A DNA stretch of 64,000 nt from CAZJCK01 sp964544635 (lineage in GTDB: Bacteria > Zixibacteria > MSB-5A5 > GN15 > FEB-12), in the NCBI GenBank assembly GCA_964544635.1, contig CAZJCK010000003.1, forward strand, positions 1 to 64,000, given 5' to 3'. The notes under the pieces are model-generated. The model worked only from the letters and a program-made list of their open reading frames with translations, was not told the DNA's origin and ran no database searches. Position numbers and translations under genes: made by a program. Each line of letters starts with the position of its first letter. Within the stretch, counting starts at the first letter, position 1. Positions 50,790-59,122 of the stretch are shown here, piece by piece.

Positions 50790-51035
50790 ATGACGCAGAC
50801 GGCTGTATACACTCGTCGCATTCGGTCGGGCAGCCGGGTGTACATGTTTGACGTTCGGCGGGCACAAAATGGGCGGCTGTATCTTCGCTTGACCGAGGAG
50901 CGCCGCACGCCGGAGGGGGATCTCAAGAGTACAATTCTGGTGTTTGAGGACGGGTTACTTCCGATGTGGCGGGAATTTGATCAGATGATCAAGGCTCTGC
51001 AGCGGATGGGCTGGTACCCGAACGAGAGGTGTTAG
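50790..51035 (+). CDS. PUR-alpha-like (DUF3276-type) nucleic-acid-binding protein
   Basis: An 81-residue protein starting MTQTAVYTRRIRSGSRVYMFDVRRAQNG. The pattern of basic strand, YxFDVR, a turn, YLRLTEER, then a helix (MWREFDQMIKALQRMGWY) is that of the single PUR repeat found in Bacteroidetes DUF3276 proteins and Borrelia BpuR, which bind single-stranded DNA or RNA. A longer frame from 50730 is open but has no ribosome site, while ATG 50790 follows GGGGGTGATGGGG. It probably dimerises. Its target is unknown. Confidence 0.68.
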   Translation: MTQTAVYTRRIRSGSRVYMFDVRRAQNGRLYLRLTEERRTPEGDLKSTILVFEDGLLPMWREFDQMIKALQRMGWYPNERC

Positions 51036-51038
51036 GAA

Positions 51039-51062
51039 GGCAGGTGGGCTAATGCGCCTGCC
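51039..51062. terminator. Possible bidirectional hairpin between convergent genes
   Basis: GGCAGG (51039-51044) pairs with CCTGCC (51057-51062) between the PUR-like and mntP stop codons. T-runs on either side are short, so termination is uncertain. Confidence 0.35.
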
Positions 51063-51068
51063 GAATAC

Positions 51069-51611
51069 TTACCCCATGGCGGCGTGGACAGCCAGACCGA
51101 TCAAAAGCAGGCCGCCGATGATGCCGGCGATCCTGCTGTAACGCAGACCGAGGCCGCGGCCGAAGGCGAGGCCGATGATCGTCATGGCGGCGGCGGTAAT
51201 GCCGATCACCATGCTGGGATAGAGGATGTCGACGCCGATCAGGGCGAGCGAGAAGCCGGCCGCCAGGGCGTCGATCGAAGTGGCGAACATCAGCACCAAC
51301 AGCGACATGCCGCGTGAGGGATCACCTTTCCAGCGCCGTTCGTCGGGATTGAACTGCTCCCAGATTAATCGGGCGCCGATGACCGCCAGGACCACGCCGG
51401 CGGTGATCTTACCATAGACTCCCATCAGATCGGCGATCGGTTCACCGGCCAGCCAGCCGACAATCGGCATGCCGAACTGGGCGAAGCCGAAGTGGAAGGA
51501 GAGGCGGAAGACTGTCCAGCGATCGATCTGGCCGGCATGGATGCCGATGGCGACGGCGACCGCGAAAGCGTCGAAGCCCAGCGCAAAGGCCAGGGTGATG
51601 AGGTTTATCAA
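51069..51611 (-). CDS. mntP: Manganese efflux pump MntP
   Basis: A 180-residue protein with six predicted helices in two similar halves. ALGFDAFAVAVAIG and ATSIDALAAGFSLAL hold the conserved Asp residues of the two-fold repeat. The length fits MntP (about 185). The start appears to be TTG 51611, since no ATG lies upstream in frame and the family begins with this helix. It would export Mn2+ and so protect against excess manganese. A yybP-ykoY Mn riboswitch, common upstream of mntP, was looked for and not recognised. Confidence 0.92.
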   Translation of the reverse strand: MINLITLAFALGFDAFAVAVAIGIHAGQIDRWTVFRLSFHFGFAQFGMPIVGWLAGEPIADLMGVYGKITAGVVLAVIGARLIWEQFNPDERRWKGDPSRGMSLLVLMFATSIDALAAGFSLALIGVDILYPSMVIGITAAAMTIIGLAFGRGLGLRYSRIAGIIGGLLLIGLAVHAAMG

Positions 51612-51636
51612 GTCGATGGAGCGGTTCTCCCTTTTG

Positions 51637-51752
51637 TTGTCTCCCCGCCGCCCGCTGCGTCGGGCAATGGCGGACCCGGTTTCCTCTCTGTTTTATCGGC
51701 CTGGCGGGTCGCTCCGTCAGGCGGTCGCCGGACTCCGGAGACCGACCTGAAT
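51637..51752. repeat. Cluster of three hairpins upstream of mntP
   Basis: In order on the plus strand: a GCCCG-type stem near 51649-51665, CCTGGCGG-N6-CCGTCAGG (one mismatch) near 51700-51721, and GGTCG-N15-CGACC near 51722-51746. The tail GACTCCGGAGACCGACCTG looks like the other intergenic repeats of this genome. The rest of 51612-51862 holds no gene. Confidence 0.4.
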
Positions 51753-51860
51753 TGAACGCCGGGCAGTATAGCCAACAAGCGACCGGAAAACAACTTACCG
51801 GTACCGTTTTCGGGCCGGATCGGGGAACAGAATAGCTCCTGATCGGTTAAAGAATAAAAC

Positions 51861-51889
51861 TTTACGAAAATGTAATCTTTTCGTATATT
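51861..51889 (+). promoter_or_regulatory. Predicted promoter and operator of the suf operon
   Basis: TTTACG (51861-51866) and TATATT (51884-51889) are 17 bp apart. A perfect dyad, TACGAAAA-TGTAATC-TTTTCGTA (51863-51885), covers the spacer and both element edges, so binding would block polymerase. The adjacent Rrf2 gene is the obvious candidate for its ligand. Confidence 0.6.
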
Positions 51890-51939
51890 GTGGTAGTGAA
51901 GTTGACGACCTAATAAGGCCTTAATTGGATAATTAAACG

Positions 51940-52455
51940 ATGAGAATTTCGTCACTTGAAGAATATGGATTGAGGTGCCTGCTCACGCTGGCGCGCACCG
52001 GGACCGACGGTCAGATGTCGATCTCGGACATCGCCGAGAAAGAAGGGTTGTCGGTGCCGTATGCATCGAAGCTCCTTTCGATCTTGCGTCAGAAGGACCT
52101 GGTCAGTTCGGTGCGTGGTCGCGGCGGCGGGTTTTGCATCGCCCGGGAGCCGAGCCAAATCAACCTGTATGAGGTGATCACGGCGCTGGGCGGGCCGCTC
52201 ATCGACCCGGACCACTGCGATCGGTTCACCGGGCAGCTCGAGGAGTGCGTGCACTCGGACAATTGCACGGTGCACCATGTGCTCGACGGTCTGGCCGGGT
52301 ATATCGGTCACTTCCTGAGCCGTGCCACGCTGGCGGATCTGCTCGACGGCAAGGTGAGCGGCGGCGCGCCGTTTGTCATGCCGCAGTCGTTTGTGATCGA
52401 GCCGGAAGCCATCGAGCAGGCGAACACGAGTATGAAGGTTAACGAGAAACAATAA
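51940..52455 (+). CDS. Rrf2-family Fe-S-type transcription regulator of the suf operon
   Basis: A 171-residue winged-helix protein. MRISSLEEYGLRCLLTLAR and ISDIAEKEGLSVPYASKLLSILRQ form the Rrf2 helix-turn-helix, and GRGGGFCIAREP the wing. Cys93, Cys103 and Cys109 with His112/113 form a likely cluster site (C-x9-C-x5-C), slightly wider than C-x5-C-x5-C of IscR. It is the first gene of the suf cluster, 23 bases before sufC. By analogy with IscR/SufR it would repress the operon when loaded with a cluster. Confidence 0.9.
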   Translation: MRISSLEEYGLRCLLTLARTGTDGQMSISDIAEKEGLSVPYASKLLSILRQKDLVSSVRGRGGGFCIAREPSQINLYEVITALGGPLIDPDHCDRFTGQLEECVHSDNCTVHHVLDGLAGYIGHFLSRATLADLLDGKVSGGAPFVMPQSFVIEPEAIEQANTSMKVNEKQ

Positions 52456-52478
52456 ATTAAGAGAAGGAAGCGCTAACA

Positions 52479-53249
52479 ATGGCGGACAAGAAACCACTGT
52501 TCGAGTTTAAAGACATACACGTCGAAGTTGACGGCAACGAGGTAGTCAACGGTGTGTCGCTGCAGATATTCCCCGGCGAGATTCATGCGATCATGGGTCC
52601 CAACGGTTCCGGAAAGTCATCGTTGTCTAACGCCCTGATGGGCCATCCCAATTATGCGATCACCAAGGGGACGGCGACCATCGAGGGTAAGGACATCCTC
52701 GAGATGGCGGCGGATGAACGTTCGCGCGCCGGCCTGTTTTTGGCCTTCCAGTACCCGCTGGCGATTCCGGGCGTCAAGGTAGCCGATTTCATGCGGGCGG
52801 CGTTGCAGTCGCACCGTGGCAAGGATGCCGACATGTCCGATTTCCGGAAGCTGTTCAAGGCGGAGATGGATGCACTGAATGTCGATCATTCGTTTGCGAC
52901 GCGCTATTTGAACGAGGGCTTTTCCGGCGGTGAGAAGAAGCGTATCGAGATCTTACAGATGTCGATGCTCAATCCGAAGATGGCGCTTCTCGATGAAACC
53001 GATTCGGGCCTCGATATCGACGCCTTGAAGGTCGTTTCCGAAGGTATCAACCGTTTTGCAAATGAGAACAATGCCCTTCTGCTCGTAACGCACTATCAGC
53101 GCCTGCTGAATTTCGTGAAGCCACATCACGTGCATGTGATGATGGCGGGCAAGCTGGTCAAGTCCGGCGGCCCGGAACTGGCGCTGAAGCTCGAGGAAGA
53201 AGGCTATGAATGGGTCGGTGAAGAGAGCCGACAGAAAGTGGAGGCGTAA
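52479..53249 (+). CDS. sufC: Fe-S assembly ATPase SufC
   Basis: A 256-residue ABC ATPase of the SufBCD scaffold. The Walker A motif is GPNGSGKSS, the signature is FSGGEKKRIEILQM, and the Walker B is MALLDETDSGLDIDAL, where the D-S-GLDID form is typical of SufC. The gene order C-B-D differs from the E. coli B-C-D order but is common elsewhere. Confidence 0.97.
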   Translation: MADKKPLFEFKDIHVEVDGNEVVNGVSLQIFPGEIHAIMGPNGSGKSSLSNALMGHPNYAITKGTATIEGKDILEMAADERSRAGLFLAFQYPLAIPGVKVADFMRAALQSHRGKDADMSDFRKLFKAEMDALNVDHSFATRYLNEGFSGGEKKRIEILQMSMLNPKMALLDETDSGLDIDALKVVSEGINRFANENNALLLVTHYQRLLNFVKPHHVHVMMAGKLVKSGGPELALKLEEEGYEWVGEESRQKVEA

Positions 53250-53251
53250 CC

Positions 53252-54685
53252 ATGGCTGAACCTCTCAAGCAGCGCAACGAAGATCTCTCCACCCTGAATC
53301 AGGACTATGCATCGAAGTACGGGTTCCATGACCCGGTTAACTATTTCCACAAGGGTGCCCGGGGGGTCAACCACGAAGTTGTGGAGATGATCTCGCAGAT
53401 GAAGAAGGAGCCGCGCTGGATGGCGGACCTGCGTCACCACGCGCTGGACGTGTTTCTCTCGAAACCGACGCCGCAGTGGGGTAACACCAAACTGCTAAAC
53501 GAGATCCTGTACGACAACATCTACTACTTCATGAAGCCGATCGAGAAGCAGGGTCAGTCGTGGGACGATGTGCCGGAATACATCAAGAACACCTTTGACA
53601 AGCTCGGTATCCCGGAAGCGGAAAAGAACTTCCTGGGCGGCGTATCGGCGCAGTATGAGTCGGAAGTGGTGTATCACTCGATGCGACAGGAGTGGAAAGA
53701 CCAGGGGGTGGTCTTCCTCGACATGGATGCCGGCCTGCGCGAGTATGAAGATATCGTGAAGAAGTACTTTGGTACGGTCATTCCGATGAATGACAACAAA
53801 TTCGCGGCCCTTAACTCGGCCGTCTGGTCGGGCGGTTCGTTCATCTACGTGCCACCGGGCGTAAACGTAACGGTCCCGCTGCAGGCCTACTTCCGCATCA
53901 ACGCGGAGAACATGGGCCAGTTCGAGCGGACACTGATCATCGCCGACAAGGGTTCGCGGGTGCACTACATCGAAGGCTGCACGGCGCCGGTCTACTCGAC
54001 CGACTCGCTGCACTCGGCGGTGGTCGAGCTGATTGCGCTCGATGACGCCTACATCCGCTACACGACCATCCAGAACTGGGCGCGCAATATTTACAATCTC
54101 GTCACCAAGCGGGCGTCGGCGTACAAGAACGCCACGGTCGAATGGGTCGACGGTAACCTCGGATCGCGCCTGACGATGAAGTACCCGTGCATCCAGCTTC
54201 TCGGTGAAGGCGCCAAGGGCGAAATCCTGTCGGTAGCGTTCAGCGGGCAGGACCAGCACCAGGATGCCGGGGCCAAGGTGATTCATGCCGCCCCGCGAAC
54301 ATCGAGCCGTATCACCTCCAAGTCGATTTCGAAGGACAACGGCCGGGCATCGTATCGCGGCCTTGTCAAGGTGCACAAGAACGCTGCAGACTCGAAGGTT
54401 TCGGTGGAGTGTGACGCCCTCCTGATCGGGGCAGATGCGCGCAGCGATACGTATCCGACCATGGAGATCGATCACGACCAGGTGAAGATCGAGCACGAGG
54501 CGCGGGTTTCGAAGGTGGCCGAGGAGCAGTTGTTCTACCTGACCTCGCGCGGCCTGACGGAAGACGATGCCCGCCTGCTGATCGTCAACGGTTTTATGGA
54601 GCCGTTCACCAAAGAATTGCCGATGGAATACGCGGTCGAGTTGAACCGGTTGATTGAACTTGAAATGGAAGGGTCGATTGGCTGA
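53252..54685 (+). CDS. sufB: Fe-S cluster scaffold protein SufB
   Basis: A 477-residue beta-helix scaffold. Family stretches include NDNKFAALNSAVWSGGSFIY, EGCTAPVYSTDSLHSAVVEL and YPCIQLLGEGAKGEILSVAF, with C-terminal SRGLTEDDARLLIVNGFMEP. It binds the nascent cluster with SufD and SufC. GGAGGCGTAACC precedes ATG 53252, two bases after sufC. Confidence 0.97.
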   Translation: MAEPLKQRNEDLSTLNQDYASKYGFHDPVNYFHKGARGVNHEVVEMISQMKKEPRWMADLRHHALDVFLSKPTPQWGNTKLLNEILYDNIYYFMKPIEKQGQSWDDVPEYIKNTFDKLGIPEAEKNFLGGVSAQYESEVVYHSMRQEWKDQGVVFLDMDAGLREYEDIVKKYFGTVIPMNDNKFAALNSAVWSGGSFIYVPPGVNVTVPLQAYFRINAENMGQFERTLIIADKGSRVHYIEGCTAPVYSTDSLHSAVVELIALDDAYIRYTTIQNWARNIYNLVTKRASAYKNATVEWVDGNLGSRLTMKYPCIQLLGEGAKGEILSVAFSGQDQHQDAGAKVIHAAPRTSSRITSKSISKDNGRASYRGLVKVHKNAADSKVSVECDALLIGADARSDTYPTMEIDHDQVKIEHEARVSKVAEEQLFYLTSRGLTEDDARLLIVNGFMEPFTKELPMEYAVELNRLIELEMEGSIG

Positions 54686-56025
54686 TGGCAGAGAGCACTA
54701 CTACTTCCAGGGAGATGGCTCTCGATCAATTTTTGATCGATGAGCATGCACCCGAACTGCACCGCGGACCGGACTGGCTGACAGAGCGTCGGCAGGAAGC
54801 CCGCGCCAGTTTCAACGACCAGCCTCTCCCCCGTCGTGGTTTGCACCTGTGGCGTTATACTGATCCGGGCAAGTTCCTGATGGACAAGTCGCTGGTGAGT
54901 GATACGTCGTTCGGTGAAAACTACGACATGGTCGAGCAGCTGGAGTTGCAGCACCTGAAGGACGGTCATTTGGCCGCGCTGGTCAGTGACCTCGGCGGTC
55001 GCGAGATCCAGATTCACCGTTCCGAGTCGGAGCTGCCCGAAGCGGTGGTGATTGCATCGCTTTCCGAGGCGGCGCAGGCGCATGAAGAGATCGTGCAGAA
55101 GTACCTGTACGAGTTGGTGCACAAGGATACCGGCAAGTTCGAAGCGATGAACGGCGCGTTGTGGAATGACGGCATCTTCATTTACGTGCCGAAGAATGTC
55201 GAAGTAACCAAGCCGGTGCACCTGCTTCGTGAGGCTGGTCGCAATAAGTCGGCGCACTTCGCGCGGCTGCTGGTGGTGATTGAAGACAATGCCAGGCTGA
55301 CGATTGTCGATGAGTACGGGGGCGGGTCTTTTGATATTGCCGACGGCCGTTCGCTGGCCAACTCGGTGGTCGAGTTGTACGGCGGTCCGAACAGCCACAT
55401 GCGGTACGTTCCGTTGCAACGCCAGGCGAGCGGGATGACGTCGTACCTGACGCATCGCGCCCGCATCGAGCAGGGAGCGACGATGCTGACGGTGCCGCTG
55501 GCGTTCGGCGGCGCGATCAGCAAGGCCAACTTCGGTGTAACCATGAATGGTGAAGGCGCCGACAGCCGGATGTACGGCATGCTCTTCGGCACCGGCCGTC
55601 AACACTTCGACAATCACACCCTGCATCATCACGCGGTCGGCAAGACGTTCAGCGATATCGATTACAAGGTGGTTCTGCGAGACCGGGCGGTGTCGGCCTA
55701 TACCGGGCTTATCCGTATCGACAACGGCGCCAAGGTGTGTGAAGCCTACCAGGAGAACCGCAACCTGCTTCTCAACAAAGGGACGCGCGCCGAGACGATT
55801 CCGGAACTGGAGATTCTCAACGAAGAGGTGTCGTGTTCACACGGCGCCACGATCGGCCCGATCGATCCCGAGCAGATCTTTTACCTCGGTTCGCGCGGTG
55901 TTGACCGCGAGCGGGCGGTGCGGATGATTGTCGGTGGCTTTGTGGCCGATACCTTGAAGCTGGTGCCGGAAGATCTTCGCGAACGTATCACCAGCTTCGT
56001 GGCCCAGCGGCTGGAGGATATCTGA
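54685..56025 (+). CDS. sufD: Fe-S assembly protein SufD
   Basis: A 446-residue paralogue of SufB. RLTIVDEYGGGSF, HTLHHHAVGKTFSDIDYKVVL and LNEEVSCSHGATIGPIDPEQIFYL are the signatures; the HGATIG region carries the conserved His and Cys thought to take part in cluster assembly. The N-terminal 120 residues are variable, as usual. The start overlaps the sufB stop by one base (TGATG). Confidence 0.96.
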   Translation: MAESTTTSREMALDQFLIDEHAPELHRGPDWLTERRQEARASFNDQPLPRRGLHLWRYTDPGKFLMDKSLVSDTSFGENYDMVEQLELQHLKDGHLAALVSDLGGREIQIHRSESELPEAVVIASLSEAAQAHEEIVQKYLYELVHKDTGKFEAMNGALWNDGIFIYVPKNVEVTKPVHLLREAGRNKSAHFARLLVVIEDNARLTIVDEYGGGSFDIADGRSLANSVVELYGGPNSHMRYVPLQRQASGMTSYLTHRARIEQGATMLTVPLAFGGAISKANFGVTMNGEGADSRMYGMLFGTGRQHFDNHTLHHHAVGKTFSDIDYKVVLRDRAVSAYTGLIRIDNGAKVCEAYQENRNLLLNKGTRAETIPELEILNEEVSCSHGATIGPIDPEQIFYLGSRGVDRERAVRMIVGGFVADTLKLVPEDLRERITSFVAQRLEDI

Positions 56026-56339
56026 TGGCCGAATTTGTCCGGGTAGCGTCGCTTGACGACATCCCGCAGGGCAGCATGAAGGGCTTCGAAGTGGGCTACG
56101 ACCGGGTGTTGATCGTCCACACCGAGAAGGGTGTGTTTGCGCTCAACGACGAGTGCTCGCACCAGGCGGTGCCGTTGTCGGACGGCAAGCTGACCCGCAG
56201 CGGCCAGGTTGTCTGTACGGCGCACGGCGCGCGGTTCAACCCGGAAACGGGGGCGGTGGAGGAGGCACCGGCGATTGTCGGCGTCGACCGGTATGATACG
56301 AAGGTGGAAAACGGCGAGATATTCGTCAAATTCGATTAA
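56025..56339 (+). CDS. Rieske-type [2Fe-2S] ferredoxin
   Basis: A 104-residue protein with the Rieske ligands CSH (in NDECSHQAVPL) and CTAH (in VVCTAHGARF). The sequence is of the small soluble NirD/BphF type without an anchor. It is embedded between sufD and sufS, with one-base overlap upstream, so it may be an electron donor for cluster assembly or repair. Small Rieske proteins occur in other suf operons, but the partner is not known. Confidence 0.94.
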   Translation: MAEFVRVASLDDIPQGSMKGFEVGYDRVLIVHTEKGVFALNDECSHQAVPLSDGKLTRSGQVVCTAHGARFNPETGAVEEAPAIVGVDRYDTKVENGEIFVKFD

Positions 56340-56362
56340 CGCCAGACTGACGAAAGAACGAC

Positions 56363-57655
56363 GTGAAGAAGTATGAACAGAGCCAGAGTTCGGCCGGTAC
56401 AACCGGCAGCGCCGACATATCGGAGAAGCGTATCGATGCGGCGGCAGTGAAAGCCGACTTTCCGGTCCTGGACCAGGAAGTGAACGGCCGGAATCTGGTG
56501 TATTTGGATAATGCGGCCTCGACGCAGAAGCCAAAGGTGGTGATCGACGCCCTGGTGTCGTATTACCAGCGCGACAACTCGAACATTCACCGGGGTTTGC
56601 ATACCCTGGCGGAACGCGCCACGGCGGCGTACGAAAATACGCGTCGACATGCGGCCAGGTTCGTGGGCGATGTGCTGCCCGAGGAGATTGTGTTTACGTC
56701 GGGCACCACCCACGCCATTAACACCGTGGCGGCGACGTGGGGCGAGGAGAACATCTCGGAAGGGGACGAAATCCTCATCACCGAGATGGAACATCACGCC
56801 AACCTGATTCCGTGGATGATGCTGGCGAAGCGCAAGGGTGCGACGCTGCGGCGGATTCCGATTACGGCGGACGGTTACCTCAAGATGGAGCAGCTCGACT
56901 CGCTGCTGACCGACAAGACAAAACTGGTTGCGGTCAGCCATATGTCGAATGTGCTGGGGACGATCAACCCGGTGGCCGACATCGTGGCGGCGGCGAAGAA
57001 AGTCGGTGCGCTGGTCCTGGCCGACGGCGCCCAGGCGGCGCCGCACATGCCGGTGAACGTGAAAGAGCTTGAAGTCGATTTCTATACTTTCTCGGCGCAC
57101 AAGATGCTGGGACCAACCGGCGTGGGCATCCTGTACGGCCGCAGGGAGCTGCTGGAAAACATGCCGCCCTTCCTGACCGGTGGCGAGATGATCCAGAAGG
57201 TGACATTCGACGAAGCGACATGGGCAGACCTGCCCCATAAGTTCGAGGCGGGTACGCCGAATATCGCCGACGTAGTTGCCTTCGACGCGGCGCTGACGTA
57301 TCTTGAGAATCTTGGTATGGACGCGATCCGTCGCCATGAGATCGAACTGAGCGACTACACGATACAGAAGCTGCTGGAGATCGACGGTATCGAGATCCAG
57401 GGGCCGACGGATGGGCGAGATCGCGGCGGCGCGATCTCGTTTACGGACGCGAACATTCACCCCCACGATATCGGGACGTTTCTCGATTCGCGCGGGGTGG
57501 CGGTGCGCGCCGGTCACCACTGCGCACAGCCGCTGATGCGGGTGATGGGCAAAGTGGCGACAGCGCGGGCATCGCTGTACGTGTATAACGACGAGGCGGA
57601 CATCGATGCACTGGCGTCGGCAATTCGGGAAATGCAAAAGTATTTTGGTGGATGA
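56363..57655 (+). CDS. sufS: Cysteine desulfurase SufS
   Basis: A 430-residue PLP enzyme of the group II desulfurases. Lys247 in FSAHKMLGPTG forms the Schiff base, and Cys388 in RAGHHCAQPLM is the persulfide nucleophile. The N-terminal 25 residues are an extra polar stretch before DFPVLDQEVNG. The start is GTG 56363, which gives the usual frame and the right spacing from the Rieske gene. It would pass persulfide sulfur to SufU. Confidence 0.96.
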   Translation: MKKYEQSQSSAGTTGSADISEKRIDAAAVKADFPVLDQEVNGRNLVYLDNAASTQKPKVVIDALVSYYQRDNSNIHRGLHTLAERATAAYENTRRHAARFVGDVLPEEIVFTSGTTHAINTVAATWGEENISEGDEILITEMEHHANLIPWMMLAKRKGATLRRIPITADGYLKMEQLDSLLTDKTKLVAVSHMSNVLGTINPVADIVAAAKKVGALVLADGAQAAPHMPVNVKELEVDFYTFSAHKMLGPTGVGILYGRRELLENMPPFLTGGEMIQKVTFDEATWADLPHKFEAGTPNIADVVAFDAALTYLENLGMDAIRRHEIELSDYTIQKLLEIDGIEIQGPTDGRDRGGAISFTDANIHPHDIGTFLDSRGVAVRAGHHCAQPLMRVMGKVATARASLYVYNDEADIDALASAIREMQKYFGG

Positions 57656-58128
57656 TGAACGAACAACTCGATGATATGTATCGGGATATCATTCTCGATC
57701 ACTATCGCGCACCGCGCGGCAAGAAAGCAATCAGTAAGTGCGACATCTCGTCGGAAGGACACAACCCCTCCTGCGGCGACGAGGTCGAGCTGCAGGTCGA
57801 GATGGAGGACGGCACGATCAAGGATGTGCACGTTGACTGTCGCGGCTGCGCCATCAGCGTGGCGTCTGGCTCGATGCTCGCCGAGATGTGCAGGGGGAAG
57901 TCGCTGGAGGACGTCAAGCAGCTCTCCGGTGTCGTCAAGACACTGCTCAAAGAGGGCACCCTGCCCGACGACCAGGATCTCGGCGATCTGGACGCGCTCC
58001 AGGGAGTGAAGAAATTCCCGGTGCGAGTCAAGTGCGCGCTTTTGGCGTGGGCGACCTTGATGGAAGGTATCAAGTCGTTCGAAGGGAACGGCAAAGACGA
58101 ATCGAAGACGAGCACGGAAGAAGATTAG
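57652..58128 (+). CDS. sufU: Sulfur-transfer/zinc protein SufU
   Basis: A 158-residue IscU-like protein. Cys41, Asp43, Cys66 and Cys128 are at the same positions as the zinc-site ligands of B. subtilis SufU, which accepts persulfide from SufS. A typical insert (DLGDLDALQGVKKFP) lies between the second and third cysteines. The start overlaps the sufS end by four bases. There is no SufE gene, consistent with a SufSU pair. Confidence 0.95.
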   Translation: MMNEQLDDMYRDIILDHYRAPRGKKAISKCDISSEGHNPSCGDEVELQVEMEDGTIKDVHVDCRGCAISVASGSMLAEMCRGKSLEDVKQLSGVVKTLLKEGTLPDDQDLGDLDALQGVKKFPVRVKCALLAWATLMEGIKSFEGNGKDESKTSTEED

Positions 58129-58142
58129 AGGGACTGACAGAC

Positions 58143-58454
58143 ATGCCCGCTCCGAATAAAGAACAGGTGATGGAAGCGCTCAAGCCGGTGCAGGATCCGG
58201 AGATACGGATCGGCATTGTTGATCTCGGCTTGATCTATGATGCCTTGATCTCAGACGACAACGAGGTCGAGGTGAAGATGACACTGACCACGCCGGGCTG
58301 CCCGTATGGTGAGATGTTGATGACGATGGTACATAGGGCGGTGGAAGAACTGCCGGAGGTAGCGGCGGTCAAGGTGTCGCTGGTCTGGGACCCGCCGTGG
58401 GACCCCAAAGAGATGGCCTCGGACCTGGCAAAGGATCAGCTGGGTATCTGGTAA
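58143..58454 (+). CDS. sufT: SufT-like MIP18/DUF59 protein
   Basis: A 103-residue MIP18-family protein: VMEALKPVQDPEIRIGIVDLGLIY and MTLTTPGCPYGEML carry the family DPE and the T-x-x-x-CP motif with its reactive Cys. The frame is open upstream into sufU, but ATG 58143 follows GAGGGACTGACAGAC and gives the family length. In other bacteria SufT assists Fe-S maturation under high demand. It is the last gene of the operon and is followed by a strong terminator. Confidence 0.92.
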   Translation: MPAPNKEQVMEALKPVQDPEIRIGIVDLGLIYDALISDDNEVEVKMTLTTPGCPYGEMLMTMVHRAVEELPEVAAVKVSLVWDPPWDPKEMASDLAKDQLGIW

Positions 58455-58481
58455 GCGTCGAGCATTGAAAAGATATGAGAG

Positions 58482-58516
58482 AGCGCCGCCGGCTTATACG
58501 CAGGCGGCGCTTTTGT
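58482..58516 (+). terminator. Terminator of the suf operon
   Basis: AGCGCCGCC (58482-58490) and GGCGGCGCT (58503-58511) form a perfect 9-bp stem with a 12-base loop, followed by TTTTGTG. Confidence 0.85.
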
Positions 58517-58525
58517 GTCGCAGGG

Positions 58526-58927
58526 CTATACTGTGCGATCGGGTAGCTGGCCGGTCCGGGCGGCACGGACACGGGAGCCGGCGGCAATGCCGAGAATGGG
58601 CAGCAGTATCATGGCCAGTGAAAACCAGAACGGCTGGCCGCCGCGGGCTGACAACAGGGCGCCGACATTAAAGATGATGGTGACCGCGGCCATGTACAGC
58701 GCGTGGCGAGCTACCTCGGTGCGGACAATGACAGCCATGATATAGCTCCCGGCGAAATAGCAGGCAAAAGCGATCACGAAATTGAAGCCGATCCAGGCGG
58801 CCGAAGGATCGAGCTGCGGTTCCCGGATGTCGTAGCCGAACTGAGCATCGAGCGCCAGGGTGGCGACAAGCTGGACGCTTGAGGCGAGGATATAGCCGGT
58901 GACGACGGCGACGGCGCTGCGCAGCAT
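58526..58927 (-). CDS. Small membrane protein of unknown function
   Basis: A 133-residue protein with about four predicted helices (SAVAVVTGYILASSVQLVATLA, IGFNFVIAFACYFAGSYIMAV, HALYMAAVTIIFNVGALL, FWFSLAMILLPILGIAAG). The layout resembles small DUF-type integral membrane proteins. Neighbours give no clue: it is convergent with the suf operon. AGGAACC lies before ATG 58927. Confidence 0.65.
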   Translation of the reverse strand: MLRSAVAVVTGYILASSVQLVATLALDAQFGYDIREPQLDPSAAWIGFNFVIAFACYFAGSYIMAVIVRTEVARHALYMAAVTIIFNVGALLSARGGQPFWFSLAMILLPILGIAAGSRVRAARTGQLPDRTV

Positions 58928-59122
58928 TGAGGTTCCTTTCAGGTCGATGGTCGGTTCCGTGATAATCCCAACAAGCGAAAGGTACTGGTTCCGGGCAACC
59001 TAAAAAGCACGGGGTCCATTTTGTTGTGAAATTCGGAACGAGGCATGAAACCGGGAGTGTAGCAACGGCGTTTCAGGTTAGACTATAGAAACCGGGCACG
59101 AAAGAACATAAGGACAGGCAGC

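Noticed and set aside
51612..51862. yybP-ykoY manganese riboswitch upstream of mntP
   Set aside because: The conserved loop sequences were not found; only generic hairpins are present. A covariance-model search (Infernal, RF00080) would settle it.
58991..59040. TTGTGAA near 59023 as a fourth Rex site before the ABC exporter adaptor
   Set aside because: Only one half-site is present (TTGTGAA-ATTC-GGAACGA); the second arm is missing.
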